64,000 bases of DNA from VFMC01 sp040398525 (GCA_040398525.1 JBBATY010000016.1:5373-69372), one strand, 5' to 3'; positions 8,774-17,170 are shown, counted from the stretch's first letter. A program made the numbers and translations. Notes: generated by a model not told the origin, from the letters alone.

Positions 8774-9295
8774 ATGACCGATCATCCGGAGAACTACGAA
8801 GACGTCACGGTCTACGGCCTCGACGCCGACGTCGAGGAGCAGTTGTTGCTCGCCCACAACGAGTGCACCTTCATTTGGTCGAACAAGGAGGGGTGGCCGG
8901 TCGGGGTGATCATGTCGTACGTGTGGCGCAACGGCCGCTTCTGGCTCACTGCATCGGGCCAACGGGCGCGAATCGCCGCGGTACGTCGCGATCCTCGGGT
9001 CTGCATCGTGGTGACGTCGACGGGCTCGCCCCTGCCGCGCAACAAGGCGATCACCTGGAAGGGCACCTGCACGGTGCACGACGATCGGGAAACCCTCGAG
9101 TGGTTCTACCGCGAGCTCGCCGATGCGTTGTACGGCGAGCACCGGACCATGGCCGACGCATTCGTCGAGTTCCTCGACTCACCGCGCCGGGTCGTGCTCG
9201 AGATCGAGCCCACCCAGCGCATCGGGTACGACGGGGCCAAGATGGGGCGGGCCACCAAGGAGTGGATGGCTACGCGGATCGACCACGACGGCTGA
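8774..9295 (+). CDS. pyridoxamine 5'-phosphate oxidase-fold (FMN or F420) protein
   Basis: A 173-residue split-barrel protein. The order VGVIMSYVWRNGRFWLTASGQRARIAAVRRDPRVCIVVTS is the classic flavin/F420-binding core of PPOX-fold proteins. A following WKGTCTVHDD strand and the helical WFYRELADALYG complete the fold. I chose the ATG at MTDHPEN because a GGGGGG Shine-Dalgarno stretch lies 4 bases before it; an ATG 12 bases upstream is in frame. In actinobacteria many such proteins use F420 to reduce xenobiotics or biliverdin; the cofactor here cannot be told. Confidence 0.8.
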   Translation: MTDHPENYEDVTVYGLDADVEEQLLLAHNECTFIWSNKEGWPVGVIMSYVWRNGRFWLTASGQRARIAAVRRDPRVCIVVTSTGSPLPRNKAITWKGTCTVHDDRETLEWFYRELADALYGEHRTMADAFVEFLDSPRRVVLEIEPTQRIGYDGAKMGRATKEWMATRIDHDG

Positions 9296-9365
9296 GTCGC
9301 CTTCGGACATCTGGCCCCACCCGGTTCGGTCCACCGTGGCAGACGGTGGGGAGTACCATGTGGCG

Positions 9366-9770
9366 ATGGCGACCATCCTGGCGCACATCACCGTCAAACC
9401 GGGTGAGGAGCAGCGCTTCGAGGCGCTCGCCAGGAGCCTGTACGTCGACACTCACGCCCGCGAGACACAGGTGGTGCGCTACGAGTACTGGCGCGGTGCC
9501 GACGCCGGGTCGTACTACACGCTGCTGTCGTTCGCGGACGCCGCAGCATTCTGGGCCCACCAGGTGAGCGATCACCACGAGGAGGCTGCAGCGGCCCTCG
9601 GCGAGGTCCTCGCAAGCGTGCGCCTCGAGTGGGTCGACCCGCTCGACGGTGCCAGCCCACTGCCGCCCACCGCCGCGCAGGATGTCGCAATCGACGCCGA
9701 CGAGGCAACCCGTCGGGCGGCGCGTCTGTTCGCCCCTCGCATCGCCGCATGGTGGTCCGAACAGTCCTGA
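9366..9770 (+). CDS. antibiotic biosynthesis monooxygenase (ABM) domain protein
   Basis: A 134-residue dimeric alpha/beta-barrel-type protein. ILAHITVKPGEEQRFEALARSL and VRYEYWRGADAGSYYTLLSFADAAAFWAHQVSDHHEEA match the ABM ferredoxin-like fold (cofactor-free monooxygenases and heme-degrading relatives). After about residue 95 the C-terminal tail is Ala-rich and less conserved. An in-frame GTG six bases upstream is better spaced from the GGTGGGGAG ribosome-binding site and may be the real start. The gene lies between the PPOX-fold gene and a carotenoid oxygenase on the same strand. Confidence 0.75.
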   Translation: MATILAHITVKPGEEQRFEALARSLYVDTHARETQVVRYEYWRGADAGSYYTLLSFADAAAFWAHQVSDHHEEAAAALGEVLASVRLEWVDPLDGASPLPPTAAQDVAIDADEATRRAARLFAPRIAAWWSEQS

Positions 9771-9859
9771 CCCACACCGTCTCCGACCGATCAACAGTCA
9801 GCCAGCCAGCAGCCAGCCAGCAACCAGACCGAACCACCGCTATGAATGGGGAACCAGCC

Positions 9860-11209
9860 ATGACCGCTCTCGATGACGCACCCGCCTCCGACCTTCCGTT
9901 CCACCTGAAGGGCAACTACGCCCCGGTGTTCGACGAGGTGACGATCACCGACTTGCAGGTGACCGGCTCGATCCCCACCGAACTGGCCGGCCGCTACCTG
10001 CGCAACGGCTCGAACCCCCAGACGGGCGCCTCGAACCACTGGTTCTTCGGCGACGGAATGGTGCACGGCATCCGCCTGCGCGACGGCAAGGCCGAGTGGT
10101 ACCGCAACCGCTACGTCCGCACCACCAAGTTGGCCAAGGGCATCGAGGCCACCGACCCCGAGGCGATGTTCGACCCCACGGCGAGTGCGGCGAACACCCA
10201 TGTGATCGGCCACGCCGGCCGGATCTGGGCCCTCGAAGAGGGGCACTTCCCGTATGAGTTGTCGCCCGAGCTCGAGACGCTCGGGTGCGACGACTTCGGC
10301 GGGAAGCTCACCACTGCGTTCACGGCGCACCCGAAGATCTGCGCCGAGACCGGTGAGATGCACTTCTTCGGCTACTCGCCGCTGCCGCCGTACCTGACGT
10401 ACCACGTGCTGAGCGCGTCCGGTGAGCTGGTGCACAGCGAGCCGATCAGCGTGCCGAAGGGCACGATGATGCACGACTTCATGATCACGCGCGAGCACGC
10501 CATCTTCATGGACCTGCCGGTCGTGTTCGACCTCGACAACATGGCGTCGGGTGTGCCGCTGAAGTGGGACGACAACTACGGAGCCCGCATCGGCATCACA
10601 CCGCGCATGGGCCGCGACAGCGAGACCAAGTGGTTCGAGGTCGACCCGTGCTACGTGTTCCACCCCCTGAACGCCTACGTCGACGGCTCGAAGGTCGTGT
10701 GCGACGTCGGTCGCCACTCGCACATGTGGCGCACGTCGATGGACGACTTCGCGCCGTGCTACCTGTACCGCTGGACGTTCGACCTCGAGACGGGCGCCGT
10801 GACGGAGACCCAGCTCGACGACCGGGCTCACGCGTTCCCCCGTGTCGACGAGCGCCTCGTCGGCCTGCGGCACCGCTACGGCTGGGTGGCTGCAGCGCGC
10901 ACCGAGACCGGCGACTTCGGCGAGCCCGGTGTGCTGCTGAAGTACGACGTCGAGGCGGGCACCACCGAGGTGCACGACTTCGGACCGGACGCCTACCCGG
11001 GTGAGTTCGTGTTCGTCCCGGCCAGCGACGCAGCAGCCGAGGACGAGGGCTGGGCGATGGGTCTGGTCTACCGCCGCAGCACCGACACCTCCGAGCTCGT
11101 CATCCTCGACGGCCGCGACATGGCGGCCGCCCCGGTGGCCACGGTGCACCTGCCGCGGCGCGTGCCGTTCGGCTTCCACGGCAGCTGGGTCGACGACGCG
11201 ACCCTCTAG
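9860..11209 (+). CDS. carotenoid oxygenase (9-cis-epoxycarotenoid dioxygenase family)
   Basis: A 449-residue seven-bladed propeller of the carotenoid cleavage family. Landmarks are GRYLRNGSNPQ, HWFFGDGMVHGIRLRDG, the four iron-ligand histidine contexts (TAHPKIC, MMHDFMIT, YVFHPLNAY and GFHGSWV), and LPRRVPFGFHG at the end. All four histidines appear present, so the enzyme should be active with Fe(II) and O2. Likely substrates are apocarotenoids, or stilbene- or lignin-type double bonds. The ATG giving MTALDD is preceded by GGGGA at good spacing. A paralogue is on the other strand at 41037-42401. Confidence 0.9.
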   Translation: MTALDDAPASDLPFHLKGNYAPVFDEVTITDLQVTGSIPTELAGRYLRNGSNPQTGASNHWFFGDGMVHGIRLRDGKAEWYRNRYVRTTKLAKGIEATDPEAMFDPTASAANTHVIGHAGRIWALEEGHFPYELSPELETLGCDDFGGKLTTAFTAHPKICAETGEMHFFGYSPLPPYLTYHVLSASGELVHSEPISVPKGTMMHDFMITREHAIFMDLPVVFDLDNMASGVPLKWDDNYGARIGITPRMGRDSETKWFEVDPCYVFHPLNAYVDGSKVVCDVGRHSHMWRTSMDDFAPCYLYRWTFDLETGAVTETQLDDRAHAFPRVDERLVGLRHRYGWVAAARTETGDFGEPGVLLKYDVEAGTTEVHDFGPDAYPGEFVFVPASDAAAEDEGWAMGLVYRRSTDTSELVILDGRDMAAAPVATVHLPRRVPFGFHGSWVDDATL

Positions 11210-11223
11210 GCCACCGTGCAACC

Positions 11224-11246
11224 CGACGATCGGTCGGCGATCGTCG
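11224..11246. promoter_or_regulatory. 9-bp inverted repeat (hairpin) after carotenoid oxygenase
   Basis: CGACGATCG and CGATCGTCG are perfect 9-bp arms around a 5-nt spacer, 14 bases after one stop codon and 13 bases before the next ATG. There is no T-run. It could be a terminator-like hairpin or an operator for the downstream hydrolase gene. Confidence 0.4.
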
Positions 11247-11259
11247 ACGTGACGACACC

Positions 11260-12132
11260 ATGACGACGACGGTCACCCTGACAGGGACAGGCGTCCCTCA
11301 CTCGGCGCCCGGGCGAGCCGGTGCCGGAGTGTTGGTCCGCCGCGGGGCTGTGGCGCTCCAGTTCGACGCCGGCAGGGCCACCACGCTCCGGCTCGCCGAG
11401 GCCGGGGTCCCGCCACATGCACTCACAGCACTGTTCGTCACCCATGTGCACAGCGACCATCTGACCGGTCTGCCCGATGTGGCCCTGACCCGATGGGTGA
11501 TGCAGCAACTCCATCGCACGGGTCCGCTCACCGTGGTGGCTGCCGAAGGGGTCGCAGCGCGGTTCGTTCAACGGATGCTCGAGCCCTACGACGACGACAT
11601 CCATGTGCGACGCGAGCACACCGGAGCGCCCGAACCACAGGTCGATCTGCGCACCTTTGCAGTGCCCGCCGACCCGACCGTCGTCTGGACGAGCGACGAC
11701 GGAGACGTCCGCGTCACCGCCATGCAGGTCCGCCACGAACCGGTGCCCGAGGCGGTGGCGTACCGAGTCGACACACCCGACGGCGCCGTGGTGATCTCCG
11801 GCGACACACGCGTATGCCAGGAGGTCGAACGACTCAGCGCAGGCGCCGACGTCCTCGTTCACGAGGCCTGCAGATCCGACGCGATGGCAGCGGCGATCGC
11901 CGGCACGGTGTTGGAGCGGATCTTCGACTACCACGCCGACACGGTGAAACTCGGCGCGATGGCCGAGCGCGCCGGGATCCCGCATCTCGTCCTCACCCAC
12001 CTCATCCCGCAGCCGAGCACCCCGTACGACGAGGAGCGCTTCGCCTCCGATGTCCGCCGAGGCGGCTACTCGGGGCGGCTCAGCGTCGGGCGCGACCTGC
12101 TCACCGTCGAGATCGGCGACAGCACCGGCTGA
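11260..12132 (+). CDS. MBL-fold metallo-hydrolase, RNase Z/arylsulfatase-like (paralogue)
   Basis: A 290-residue metallo-beta-lactamase-fold protein with the zinc motif HVHSDH at residues 62-67, VISGDTRVCQEV (the Asp that bridges the metals), and a C-terminal FDYHADTVKLGAMAERAGIPHLVLTHLIP. It shares gene-length architecture with the hydrolase at 959-1780 but keeps the SGDT step that the first copy replaces with LGGDGVPC. The two therefore probably differ in activity. No ribonuclease-specific exosite is visible. It is likely soluble and cytosolic. Confidence 0.85.
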   Translation: MTTTVTLTGTGVPHSAPGRAGAGVLVRRGAVALQFDAGRATTLRLAEAGVPPHALTALFVTHVHSDHLTGLPDVALTRWVMQQLHRTGPLTVVAAEGVAARFVQRMLEPYDDDIHVRREHTGAPEPQVDLRTFAVPADPTVVWTSDDGDVRVTAMQVRHEPVPEAVAYRVDTPDGAVVISGDTRVCQEVERLSAGADVLVHEACRSDAMAAAIAGTVLERIFDYHADTVKLGAMAERAGIPHLVLTHLIPQPSTPYDEERFASDVRRGGYSGRLSVGRDLLTVEIGDSTG

Positions 12133-12243
12133 CCGGCACCGCGGCGGGCCGAGCCTCGACCCCTCGTTCACCCTCGCGGGGTGGTGCCTCGCCAGGGTGC
12201 CCTTGCGACAGTGTTGGTCGCCATCATCGACTGAGGAGCAGAC

Positions 12244-12684
12244 ATGTTCGACATCGACACCATGGGACCCGTGGACGTCGCCATCATCGGCTTCGAGGGA
12301 GCCACCGACCGCCGGGAGGTCGCCGCCGCTGTGCTCGACCTCGCCGAACGCGGCGTGGTGCGCATCCTCGACCTCGCCTGGGCCGCCAAGTCGGCCGAGG
12401 GCGACATCGAAGTGCTCGAGGTGACCGACTCCGAACTGGCCGACGCCTTCGCCGCGATCACCGACCGGGCGGAGCTGCTGAACGACGACGACCTCGTCGA
12501 GGTGGCCGAAGGCCTCGAGCCTGGCACGGCAGCACTGCTGGTGGTGTGGGAGAACACCTGGGCGGCTCCGTTCGCCACCGCCATGCGGCGAGCCAACGGC
12601 CACCTGCTCGTGTTCGAGCGGGTGCCGCGCGACGCGGTGGTCGCAGCTATGGAAGCATTCAACGAAGCACTGGAGGACAACTGA
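12244..12684 (+). CDS. DUF6325-type small protein
   Basis: A 146-residue acidic protein beginning MFDIDTMGPVDVAIIGFEG, the usual opening of DUF6325 proteins (MGPVDYxxxxFPG). This is followed by a helix, then LERGVVRILDLAW and a later ALLVVWENTWAAPF. The role of this actinobacterial family is unknown. A strong GAGGAG ribosome-binding site precedes the ATG. Its TGA overlaps the ATG of the SHOCT protein (TGATG), so the two are translationally coupled, which is the usual neighbourhood of this family. Confidence 0.7.
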   Translation: MFDIDTMGPVDVAIIGFEGATDRREVAAAVLDLAERGVVRILDLAWAAKSAEGDIEVLEVTDSELADAFAAITDRAELLNDDDLVEVAEGLEPGTAALLVVWENTWAAPFATAMRRANGHLLVFERVPRDAVVAAMEAFNEALEDN

Positions 12685-13046
12685 TGATCGGACGACGTGG
12701 ACCCTCGCTGATGGGAACGATGGCCAGGACTGCGGTCGTTGCCGGAACGGCAACTGCCGTGTCGGGCAACGTGGCTCGCCGCCAGGCCGGCAAGGCCCAG
12801 CAGGCCCAGATGGCTGCTGAGATGCAGCAGGAGCAGATGAAGGCCGAGGTGCGTGCCGAGATGGCCGCCGAGGCTGCCGCTGCTGCGCCGCCCCCGCCTC
12901 CTCCGGCCCCGGCCCCGGCCCCGGCGGCTGCACCTGCGGCCGACGACACGATGGCCAAGCTCCAGCAGCTCGCCGACATGAAGGCCCAGGGCATCTTGAC
13001 CGATGAGGAGTTCGCTGCCGCCAAGGCCAAAGTGCTCGGCTCCTGA
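12684..13046 (+). CDS. SHOCT-domain protein with Pro/Ala-rich linker
   Basis: A 120-residue protein. The N terminus is short and basic (MIGRRGPSLMG) followed by a weak hydrophobic stretch. A Gln/Glu/Ala-rich helical segment (residues about 35-70) and a PPPPPPAPAPAPAAAP linker follow. It ends in a short C-terminal SHOCT helix-turn-helix (LQQLADMKAQGILTDEEFAAAKAKVLG). SHOCT domains are found at protein termini and are believed to mediate oligomerisation. The gene is coupled to the DUF6325 gene and faces a second SHOCT protein across a strong hairpin. Confidence 0.8.
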   Translation: MIGRRGPSLMGTMARTAVVAGTATAVSGNVARRQAGKAQQAQMAAEMQQEQMKAEVRAEMAAEAAAAAPPPPPPAPAPAPAAAPAADDTMAKLQQLADMKAQGILTDEEFAAAKAKVLGS

Positions 13047-13093
13047 GCCGAGTGCCACCTGGCCCCGACTCCGCATGAGGGCTGGATGAGCGA

Positions 13094-13124
13094 CGAGGGC
13101 CGCACCCGATGGGTGCGGCCCTCG
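13094..13124. terminator. strong hairpin between convergent SHOCT genes
   Basis: CGAGGGCCGCACCC pairs perfectly with GGGTGCGGCCCTCG (14 bp) around a 3-nt GAT loop. TTACGTTTT follows on the plus strand. It sits in the 104-nt gap between two convergent genes and probably terminates plus-strand transcription, possibly both strands. Confidence 0.8.
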
Positions 13125-13150
13125 TTACGTTTTCCGATCGGGAAGGCTGG

Positions 13151-13540
13151 TCAGCCGATGATCTTGGCCTTGAGCTTGTCGTACTCCTCCGCGCTGATGG
13201 CGCCCGAATCGAGCATCGCCTTGGCGTTGGCCAGCTCGCTCGCTGCGCCACCCGAGCCGGCGGCCTGGCGGACGTAGGCGTCGAACGCCTTCTGGGCCTC
13301 CTGGGCCTGCTGGGCCTGGCGCTCGGCCATGCCCTTGCCGCGCGTGAGCAGGTAGATCAGCAGCGAGAGGAACGGCAGGACGATCAGCGCAACGATCCAG
13401 ATCACCTTCATCAGTCCGCTGACCTCGCGGTCGCGGAACAAGTCGCCGACGACCTGGAAGAAGAGGATGAGGTAGCTCAGGAAGAGGAAGCTGATGACGA
13501 TGAACCAGAACACGTCCCAGAACGGGGTCGCAGCGAGCAT
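13151..13540 (-). CDS. PLD-nuclease-N-type membrane protein with SHOCT domain
   Basis: A 129-residue protein. It has two transmembrane helices (residues about 8-30 and 43-65), with the second ending in LLIYLLTRGKGMAERQ, as in the cardiolipase N-terminal (PLDc_N) domain. An Ala/Gln-rich helix and a C-terminal SHOCT motif (LANAKAMLDSGAISAEEYDKLKAKIIG) follow. It is probably a small membrane-anchored assembly factor. It faces the soluble SHOCT protein across a strong terminator; whether the two SHOCT ends interact is speculation. Confidence 0.8.
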   Translation of the reverse strand: MLAATPFWDVFWFIVISFLFLSYLILFFQVVGDLFRDREVSGLMKVIWIVALIVLPFLSLLIYLLTRGKGMAERQAQQAQEAQKAFDAYVRQAAGSGGAASELANAKAMLDSGAISAEEYDKLKAKIIG

Positions 13541-13673
13541 GTGGTCTCCTTGGTAATGGCGCAGCCGAGTGGCTGCTGCTGGGCAGCAACTGTATGTATG
13601 CGAGACACCCGCGATGGCGGATCACCCCGTTCGGGTGATCGATCGGGAGAACAGGGCCCAGCGTGGGCGCGGC

Positions 13674-15038
13674 TCAGATGGCCTTGCCCGGGTTGAGCAG
13701 CCCGTCGGGATCGAGGGTCTGCTTCAGGCGGTGCTGCCAGGCCATCTGCACCGGGTCGAGCTCGCGCTCGAGGAACCGTCGCTTCAAGGTGCCCACCCCG
13801 TGCTCGGCGGCGAGCGTGCCCCCGAGGCCGAGGGCCAGGTCGACGATCTCCTCGAACGCCAGCTGCACCCGGGCCACCTCGTCGGGGTCGTTGCCGTCGA
13901 ACAGCAGCAGGGGATGCATGTTGCCGTCGCCGGCGTGGCCGATCGTGGGCAGCCGGACATCGTGGCGACGCTCGATCGCGAGGATGCCGGCCAGCAGCTC
14001 GGGCAACCGCTCGCGGGGAACAGCGACGTCCTCGGGCAGCATCGCCTTGCCGAGGCGCTCCCACGCCGACCACACCCGTCGGCGCACCTCGATGAACATG
14101 TCGCCCTCGGTCGGATCGCTGACGTGGTAAACCTCCGACGCCCCGGCGTCGAGACAGGTCGCAGCCATGTCGGCGATGGCGTCGTCGGCTCGGTCGCCAG
14201 CGGTCTGCATCAGCAGTAGGCACGCTGCGTCGGTGTCGAGCCCCATGTTGTAGACGGCATCGACCTGGCGGAGGCACGCCTGATCGATGATCTCCATCAG
14301 CGTCGGCTCGTGGCCGCTGCGGAAGATCTCGACAATCGCAGCACCAGCCGCCGGCAGGGTGGGGAAGTAGGCGATGGCTGTCGACGGCGGGGGAGGCGTC
14401 GGGATGAGCCGCACGGTCACCTCGGTGACGATGCCGAGCACACCTTCCGAGCCGACGAACAACCCGGTGAGATCGAGCCCGGCGGTCTGCTTCAGGGTGT
14501 GCCGGCCGGTGTGGATCACCTCGCCCGAGGCGAGCACCACCTCGAGGCCGATCACGTAGTCGCGCGTCACCCCATAGCGGACACAGCACAGGCCGCCGGC
14601 GTTGGTGGCGACGTTGCCGCCGATCGACGAGATCTCGAACGAGGCCGGGTCGGGTGGGTAGAACAGGCCGTGCCCGGCCACGGCGCGCTTCAGCTCACCG
14701 TTCAACAGTCCGGGTTGTACGCGGGCCATCCGGTTGATGGGGTCGATCGACAGCACCGCGCTCATCCGGTGCATCGAGATGATCAGGCAGCCGTCGACAG
14801 CGTTGGAGCCTCCGGTGAGGCCTGAGCCCGCACCGCGGGTGACCACCGGGACGCCTGCGGCGCGGGCTGCGAGCATCGCTGCGACCACCTCGTCGGTCGA
14901 GCGGGGCATCACCACGATGTCGGCCGTTCCGGCTCGCTCGAAGACGGCGCGGTCCTGGGAGTAGGCGAGGACCACGTCGGTGTCGGTCTGGATGCGCTCG
15001 TCGGGTAGGCGAGCACGGAGTTCGTCGAGCAGCGGCAC
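13674..15038 (-). CDS. glcD: FAD-linked oxidase, glycolate oxidase GlcD-like
   Basis: A 454-residue FAD-binding type 4 oxidoreductase (VAO fold) starting at GTG. The FAD-binding half shows PRSTDEVVAAMLAAR, VVTRGAGSGLTGGSNAV and SSIGGNVATNAGGLCCVRYGVTRDYVIGLEVV. The C-terminal half has the metal/substrate His motif GHAGDGNMHPLLLFD and AEHGVGTLKR. It oxidises a 2-hydroxy acid such as glycolate or D-lactate. No glcE or glcF subunit genes are next to it, so it may act alone or with distant partners; a D-lactate dehydrogenase role is an equal option. Confidence 0.88.
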   Translation of the reverse strand: MPLLDELRARLPDERIQTDTDVVLAYSQDRAVFERAGTADIVVMPRSTDEVVAAMLAARAAGVPVVTRGAGSGLTGGSNAVDGCLIISMHRMSAVLSIDPINRMARVQPGLLNGELKRAVAGHGLFYPPDPASFEISSIGGNVATNAGGLCCVRYGVTRDYVIGLEVVLASGEVIHTGRHTLKQTAGLDLTGLFVGSEGVLGIVTEVTVRLIPTPPPPSTAIAYFPTLPAAGAAIVEIFRSGHEPTLMEIIDQACLRQVDAVYNMGLDTDAACLLLMQTAGDRADDAIADMAATCLDAGASEVYHVSDPTEGDMFIEVRRRVWSAWERLGKAMLPEDVAVPRERLPELLAGILAIERRHDVRLPTIGHAGDGNMHPLLLFDGNDPDEVARVQLAFEEIVDLALGLGGTLAAEHGVGTLKRRFLERELDPVQMAWQHRLKQTLDPDGLLNPGKAI

Positions 15039-15066
15039 GGCGCGACCCTAGTCGTGGGGTCGGGGG

Positions 15067-15102
15067 TTGCCGAGTAGATACCCCAGGGGGTATACTTTCG
15101 AC
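15067..15102 (+). promoter_or_regulatory. promoter with CsoR/CstR-like operator; likely leaderless start
   Basis: TTGCCG (15067-15072) and TATACT (15091-15096) form a -35/-10 pair with an 18-bp spacer. Perfect 7-bp arms ATACCCC and GGGGTAT with a 2-nt spacer (15078-15093) lie between and over the -10 box. This matches the ATACCC-N-GGGTAT type of operator bound by CsoR-family repressors (CsoR for Cu, CstR for persulfide). The expected transcription start is at or next to the A of the rhodanese ATG, so the mRNA would be leaderless. Confidence 0.6.
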
Positions 15103-15516
15103 ATGCGTGGAGCCCGAGGAATTGCAGCCGCAGCAGCGCTCGTCGCCACAGTCGGCTTGGCGGGGTGTGGCGGCAACGACGCGACTTCGCCGGTCGCAGC
15201 ACACGAGGTGTCGCCCCCAGCTGGTCAGCCGGTCACGGTGGATGCCGCAACGATCGTGATCGATGTGCGCACCCCTGAGGAGTTCTCGCAGGGTCATCTC
15301 GAGGGCGCCGTCAACCTCGATGTCGAGGGAGGAGCGTTCGAGCAGGGCCTGACCGAGCTCGACCCCGCCGGCTCGTACATCGTCTACTGTCGCAGCGGTC
15401 GGCGCTCGGCACATGCGGCGGCACTGATGGCCGAGCGGGGGTTCGCCGACGTCATCGACCTCGGCTCGTTCGAGCAGGCAGCCTCGGCCACGGGCCTCCC
15501 GCTGGTCACCGATTGA
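15103..15516 (+). CDS. rhodanese-domain lipoprotein
   Basis: A 137-residue exported lipoprotein. The signal peptide ends in the lipobox LAGC (Cys22). A single rhodanese domain follows, with DVRTPEEFSQGHLEGAVNLDV and the active-site loop beginning at Cys96 (CRSGRRS). The loop is of normal length for sulfurtransferases. It would move sulfane sulfur or handle persulfide on the outer face of the membrane. It is followed 26 bases later by a thioredoxin, and the promoter carries a CsoR/CstR-like operator, so control by persulfide or copper is likely. The repressor gene is not in this window. Confidence 0.88.
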   Translation: MRGARGIAAAAALVATVGLAGCGGNDATSPVAAHEVSPPAGQPVTVDAATIVIDVRTPEEFSQGHLEGAVNLDVEGGAFEQGLTELDPAGSYIVYCRSGRRSAHAAALMAERGFADVIDLGSFEQAASATGLPLVTD

Positions 15517-15542
15517 GAGATCGACACGAAAGGCAGGTCACG

Positions 15543-15905
15543 ATGGCCACCATCTCACTCACCATGGACACCTTCGAGTCCACCGTCTTGCAGGACGGGA
15601 TCACGCTGGTCGACTTCTGGGCTGCGTGGTGCGGCCCGTGCCGCAGCTTCGCCCCGGTGTTCGACGCCTCCGCCGAGAAGCACCCCGGCATCCGCCATGC
15701 AAAGGTCGACACCGAGGCCGAGCAGGAGCTGGCCGCGGCGTTGCAGATCCGCTCGATCCCGACGGTGATGGCGTTCCGCGACGGTGTGCTCGTGTTCTCC
15801 CAGCCTGGAGCGCTTCCGGCTCACGCGCTCGAACAGCTCGTCACAGCCGTGCAGGAGCTCGACATGGACGACGTGAAGCGTCAGATCGCCGAACAGGACC
15901 ACTGA
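15543..15905 (+). CDS. thioredoxin
   Basis: A 120-residue thioredoxin with the canonical redox site WCGPC at Cys30/Cys33 and the cis-proline in RSIPTVMAFRDG. The C terminus is extended by about ten residues (DMDDVKRQIAEQDH). No signal peptide is present, so it acts in the cytosol. It lies 26 bases after the rhodanese lipoprotein and is probably co-transcribed. A cytosolic thioredoxin paired with a rhodanese fits reduction of persulfides or of the sulfurtransferase. Confidence 0.9.
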   Translation: MATISLTMDTFESTVLQDGITLVDFWAAWCGPCRSFAPVFDASAEKHPGIRHAKVDTEAEQELAAALQIRSIPTVMAFRDGVLVFSQPGALPAHALEQLVTAVQELDMDDVKRQIAEQDH

Positions 15906-15912
15906 GCGCGCT

Positions 15913-15948
15913 CGGGCTCGGGTGTCGGGGCCCGTGCTTGTGAGCCCG
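15913..15948. terminator. candidate hairpin terminator
   Basis: CGGGCTC and GAGCCCG arms enclose a loop that contains a further GGGCCC palindrome, located between the convergent thioredoxin and 2OG-oxygenase genes. There is no T-run. Confidence 0.3.
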
Positions 15949-15950
15949 GA

Positions 15951-17015
15951 TCAGAGGGCGTCGGGGTAGTGCCGGCGAACGTGGTCGGGATAGCTGCGGA
16001 CGTAGTAGTTCCAGAGCTGCTCGCCGTACACGTCGACGCGGTCGCCGACGACTCCTGACTCTCCCGAGAGGAGCTGGTCCCGCCGGGCCATGAAGCCGGT
16101 CTCACGGTGCCGTGGGCTGGCGGCGACGGCCTCGGTGAACCGCGGCGCGAGCTCGAGCGGGGCCAAGCGTGTGCGCAGGTCGGGCCCGTGGAAGTAGGCC
16201 GACGACCGTCGCGGCTCGGAGGCGATGACCCGGTGCATCGTGGCGACGTAGTAGTTGCCGGTCATCGCCTGCAGGTTCTCGCCCAGGTTGACCACGATCG
16301 TGCCCGGTGTGGGCGGGACGTCGATCCAGTGGCCGTCGGGGCCGAGTGCCTGTAGGCCACCGACGCCGTGCTGCCACAGCAGGGTCAGGAAGCCGGCGTC
16401 GTGATGCGCGTTCACGCCCGCCTCGCCAGCGGGTGTCTCGGGGTAGTTGATCAGCTTGACGAACGACAACGGGCGCTCGCCGAAGAGCTCGCCGAAGGTG
16501 TCGGCCGGCAGTCCGAGCCCGACGGCGAGTGCCGACATCAGCTCGTCGGCGAGGGCTCCCATCCGCGTGAAGAACTCCTCGACGATCGAGCGGAACCCGA
16601 CGACGACGTCGTCGGGCAGCCACTGGTTGGGCCCGTCGAGGCGGAGGTACGCAGGCTCGACGTCGGCCGGTCGCGCAGGGTGCTCGGTCGAGACATCGAG
16701 CTGCTCGCGGTAGTCGACACGGTTGTCGGTGAGCTCGGCGCCGACGCGCTCCCAGCCCCGGAAGTGGCACGACGACGCCTTGTCGATCGTGGCCTTGACC
16801 TCTTCGGGAAGCGCGAAGAAGGCGTCGAGCGCCGCGAAGTAGCGGTCGACGAAGTCCTGGTCGATGCCGTGATCGACGAGGAGCAGGAAGCCGATGCCGT
16901 GGCACACGTCGCGGAGTTCGTCGGCGAAGTCGGCGCGCTCGTCGGCGCTGCCGCGCCAGCGGGCGAACGACAGCGTCGGGATCGTCGTGCGCTCGCGATC
17001 GGCCACTTGGTGCAT
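15951..17015 (-). CDS. 2-oxoglutarate/Fe(II) oxygenase, isopenicillin-N-synthase-like
   Basis: A 354-residue member of the IPNS-like 2OG dioxygenases. The N-terminal DIOX_N part contains IPTLSFARW and CHGIGFLLLVDHGI. The jelly-roll core has the iron ligands in NAHHDAGFLTLL (H-x-D) and TMHRV, and the 2OG-contacting RxS in EPRRSSAYF. All three metal ligands and the RxS pair are present. The substrate is unknown; relatives act on amino acids, gibberellins and purines. The ATG giving MHQVADRE is preferred because upstream codons are non-conserved. It is divergent from a Baeyer-Villiger monooxygenase. Confidence 0.87.
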   Translation of the reverse strand: MHQVADRERTTIPTLSFARWRGSADERADFADELRDVCHGIGFLLLVDHGIDQDFVDRYFAALDAFFALPEEVKATIDKASSCHFRGWERVGAELTDNRVDYREQLDVSTEHPARPADVEPAYLRLDGPNQWLPDDVVVGFRSIVEEFFTRMGALADELMSALAVGLGLPADTFGELFGERPLSFVKLINYPETPAGEAGVNAHHDAGFLTLLWQHGVGGLQALGPDGHWIDVPPTPGTIVVNLGENLQAMTGNYYVATMHRVIASEPRRSSAYFHGPDLRTRLAPLELAPRFTEAVAASPRHRETGFMARRDQLLSGESGVVGDRVDVYGEQLWNYYVRSYPDHVRRHYPDAL

Positions 17016-17170
17016 CGGCACAACGGTAGCCCTCGCCTCGGCGTGGCGTCGCAACCTCGGGGCGGCCGCCTGCCACGACGTGACGTCCGGCCGGTTCGGG
17101 CACGTGGACCCGAGCACGTCCGACCTGGCAGAGTCGGGGCGTCGAATCGACGACGAGAGGGGAGCCGACG

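Noticed and set aside
9629..9860. Longer N-terminal extension of the carotenoid oxygenase
   Set aside because: Residues upstream of the chosen ATG overlap the ABM-domain gene and are shadow sequence; GGGGA RBS supports the internal ATG.
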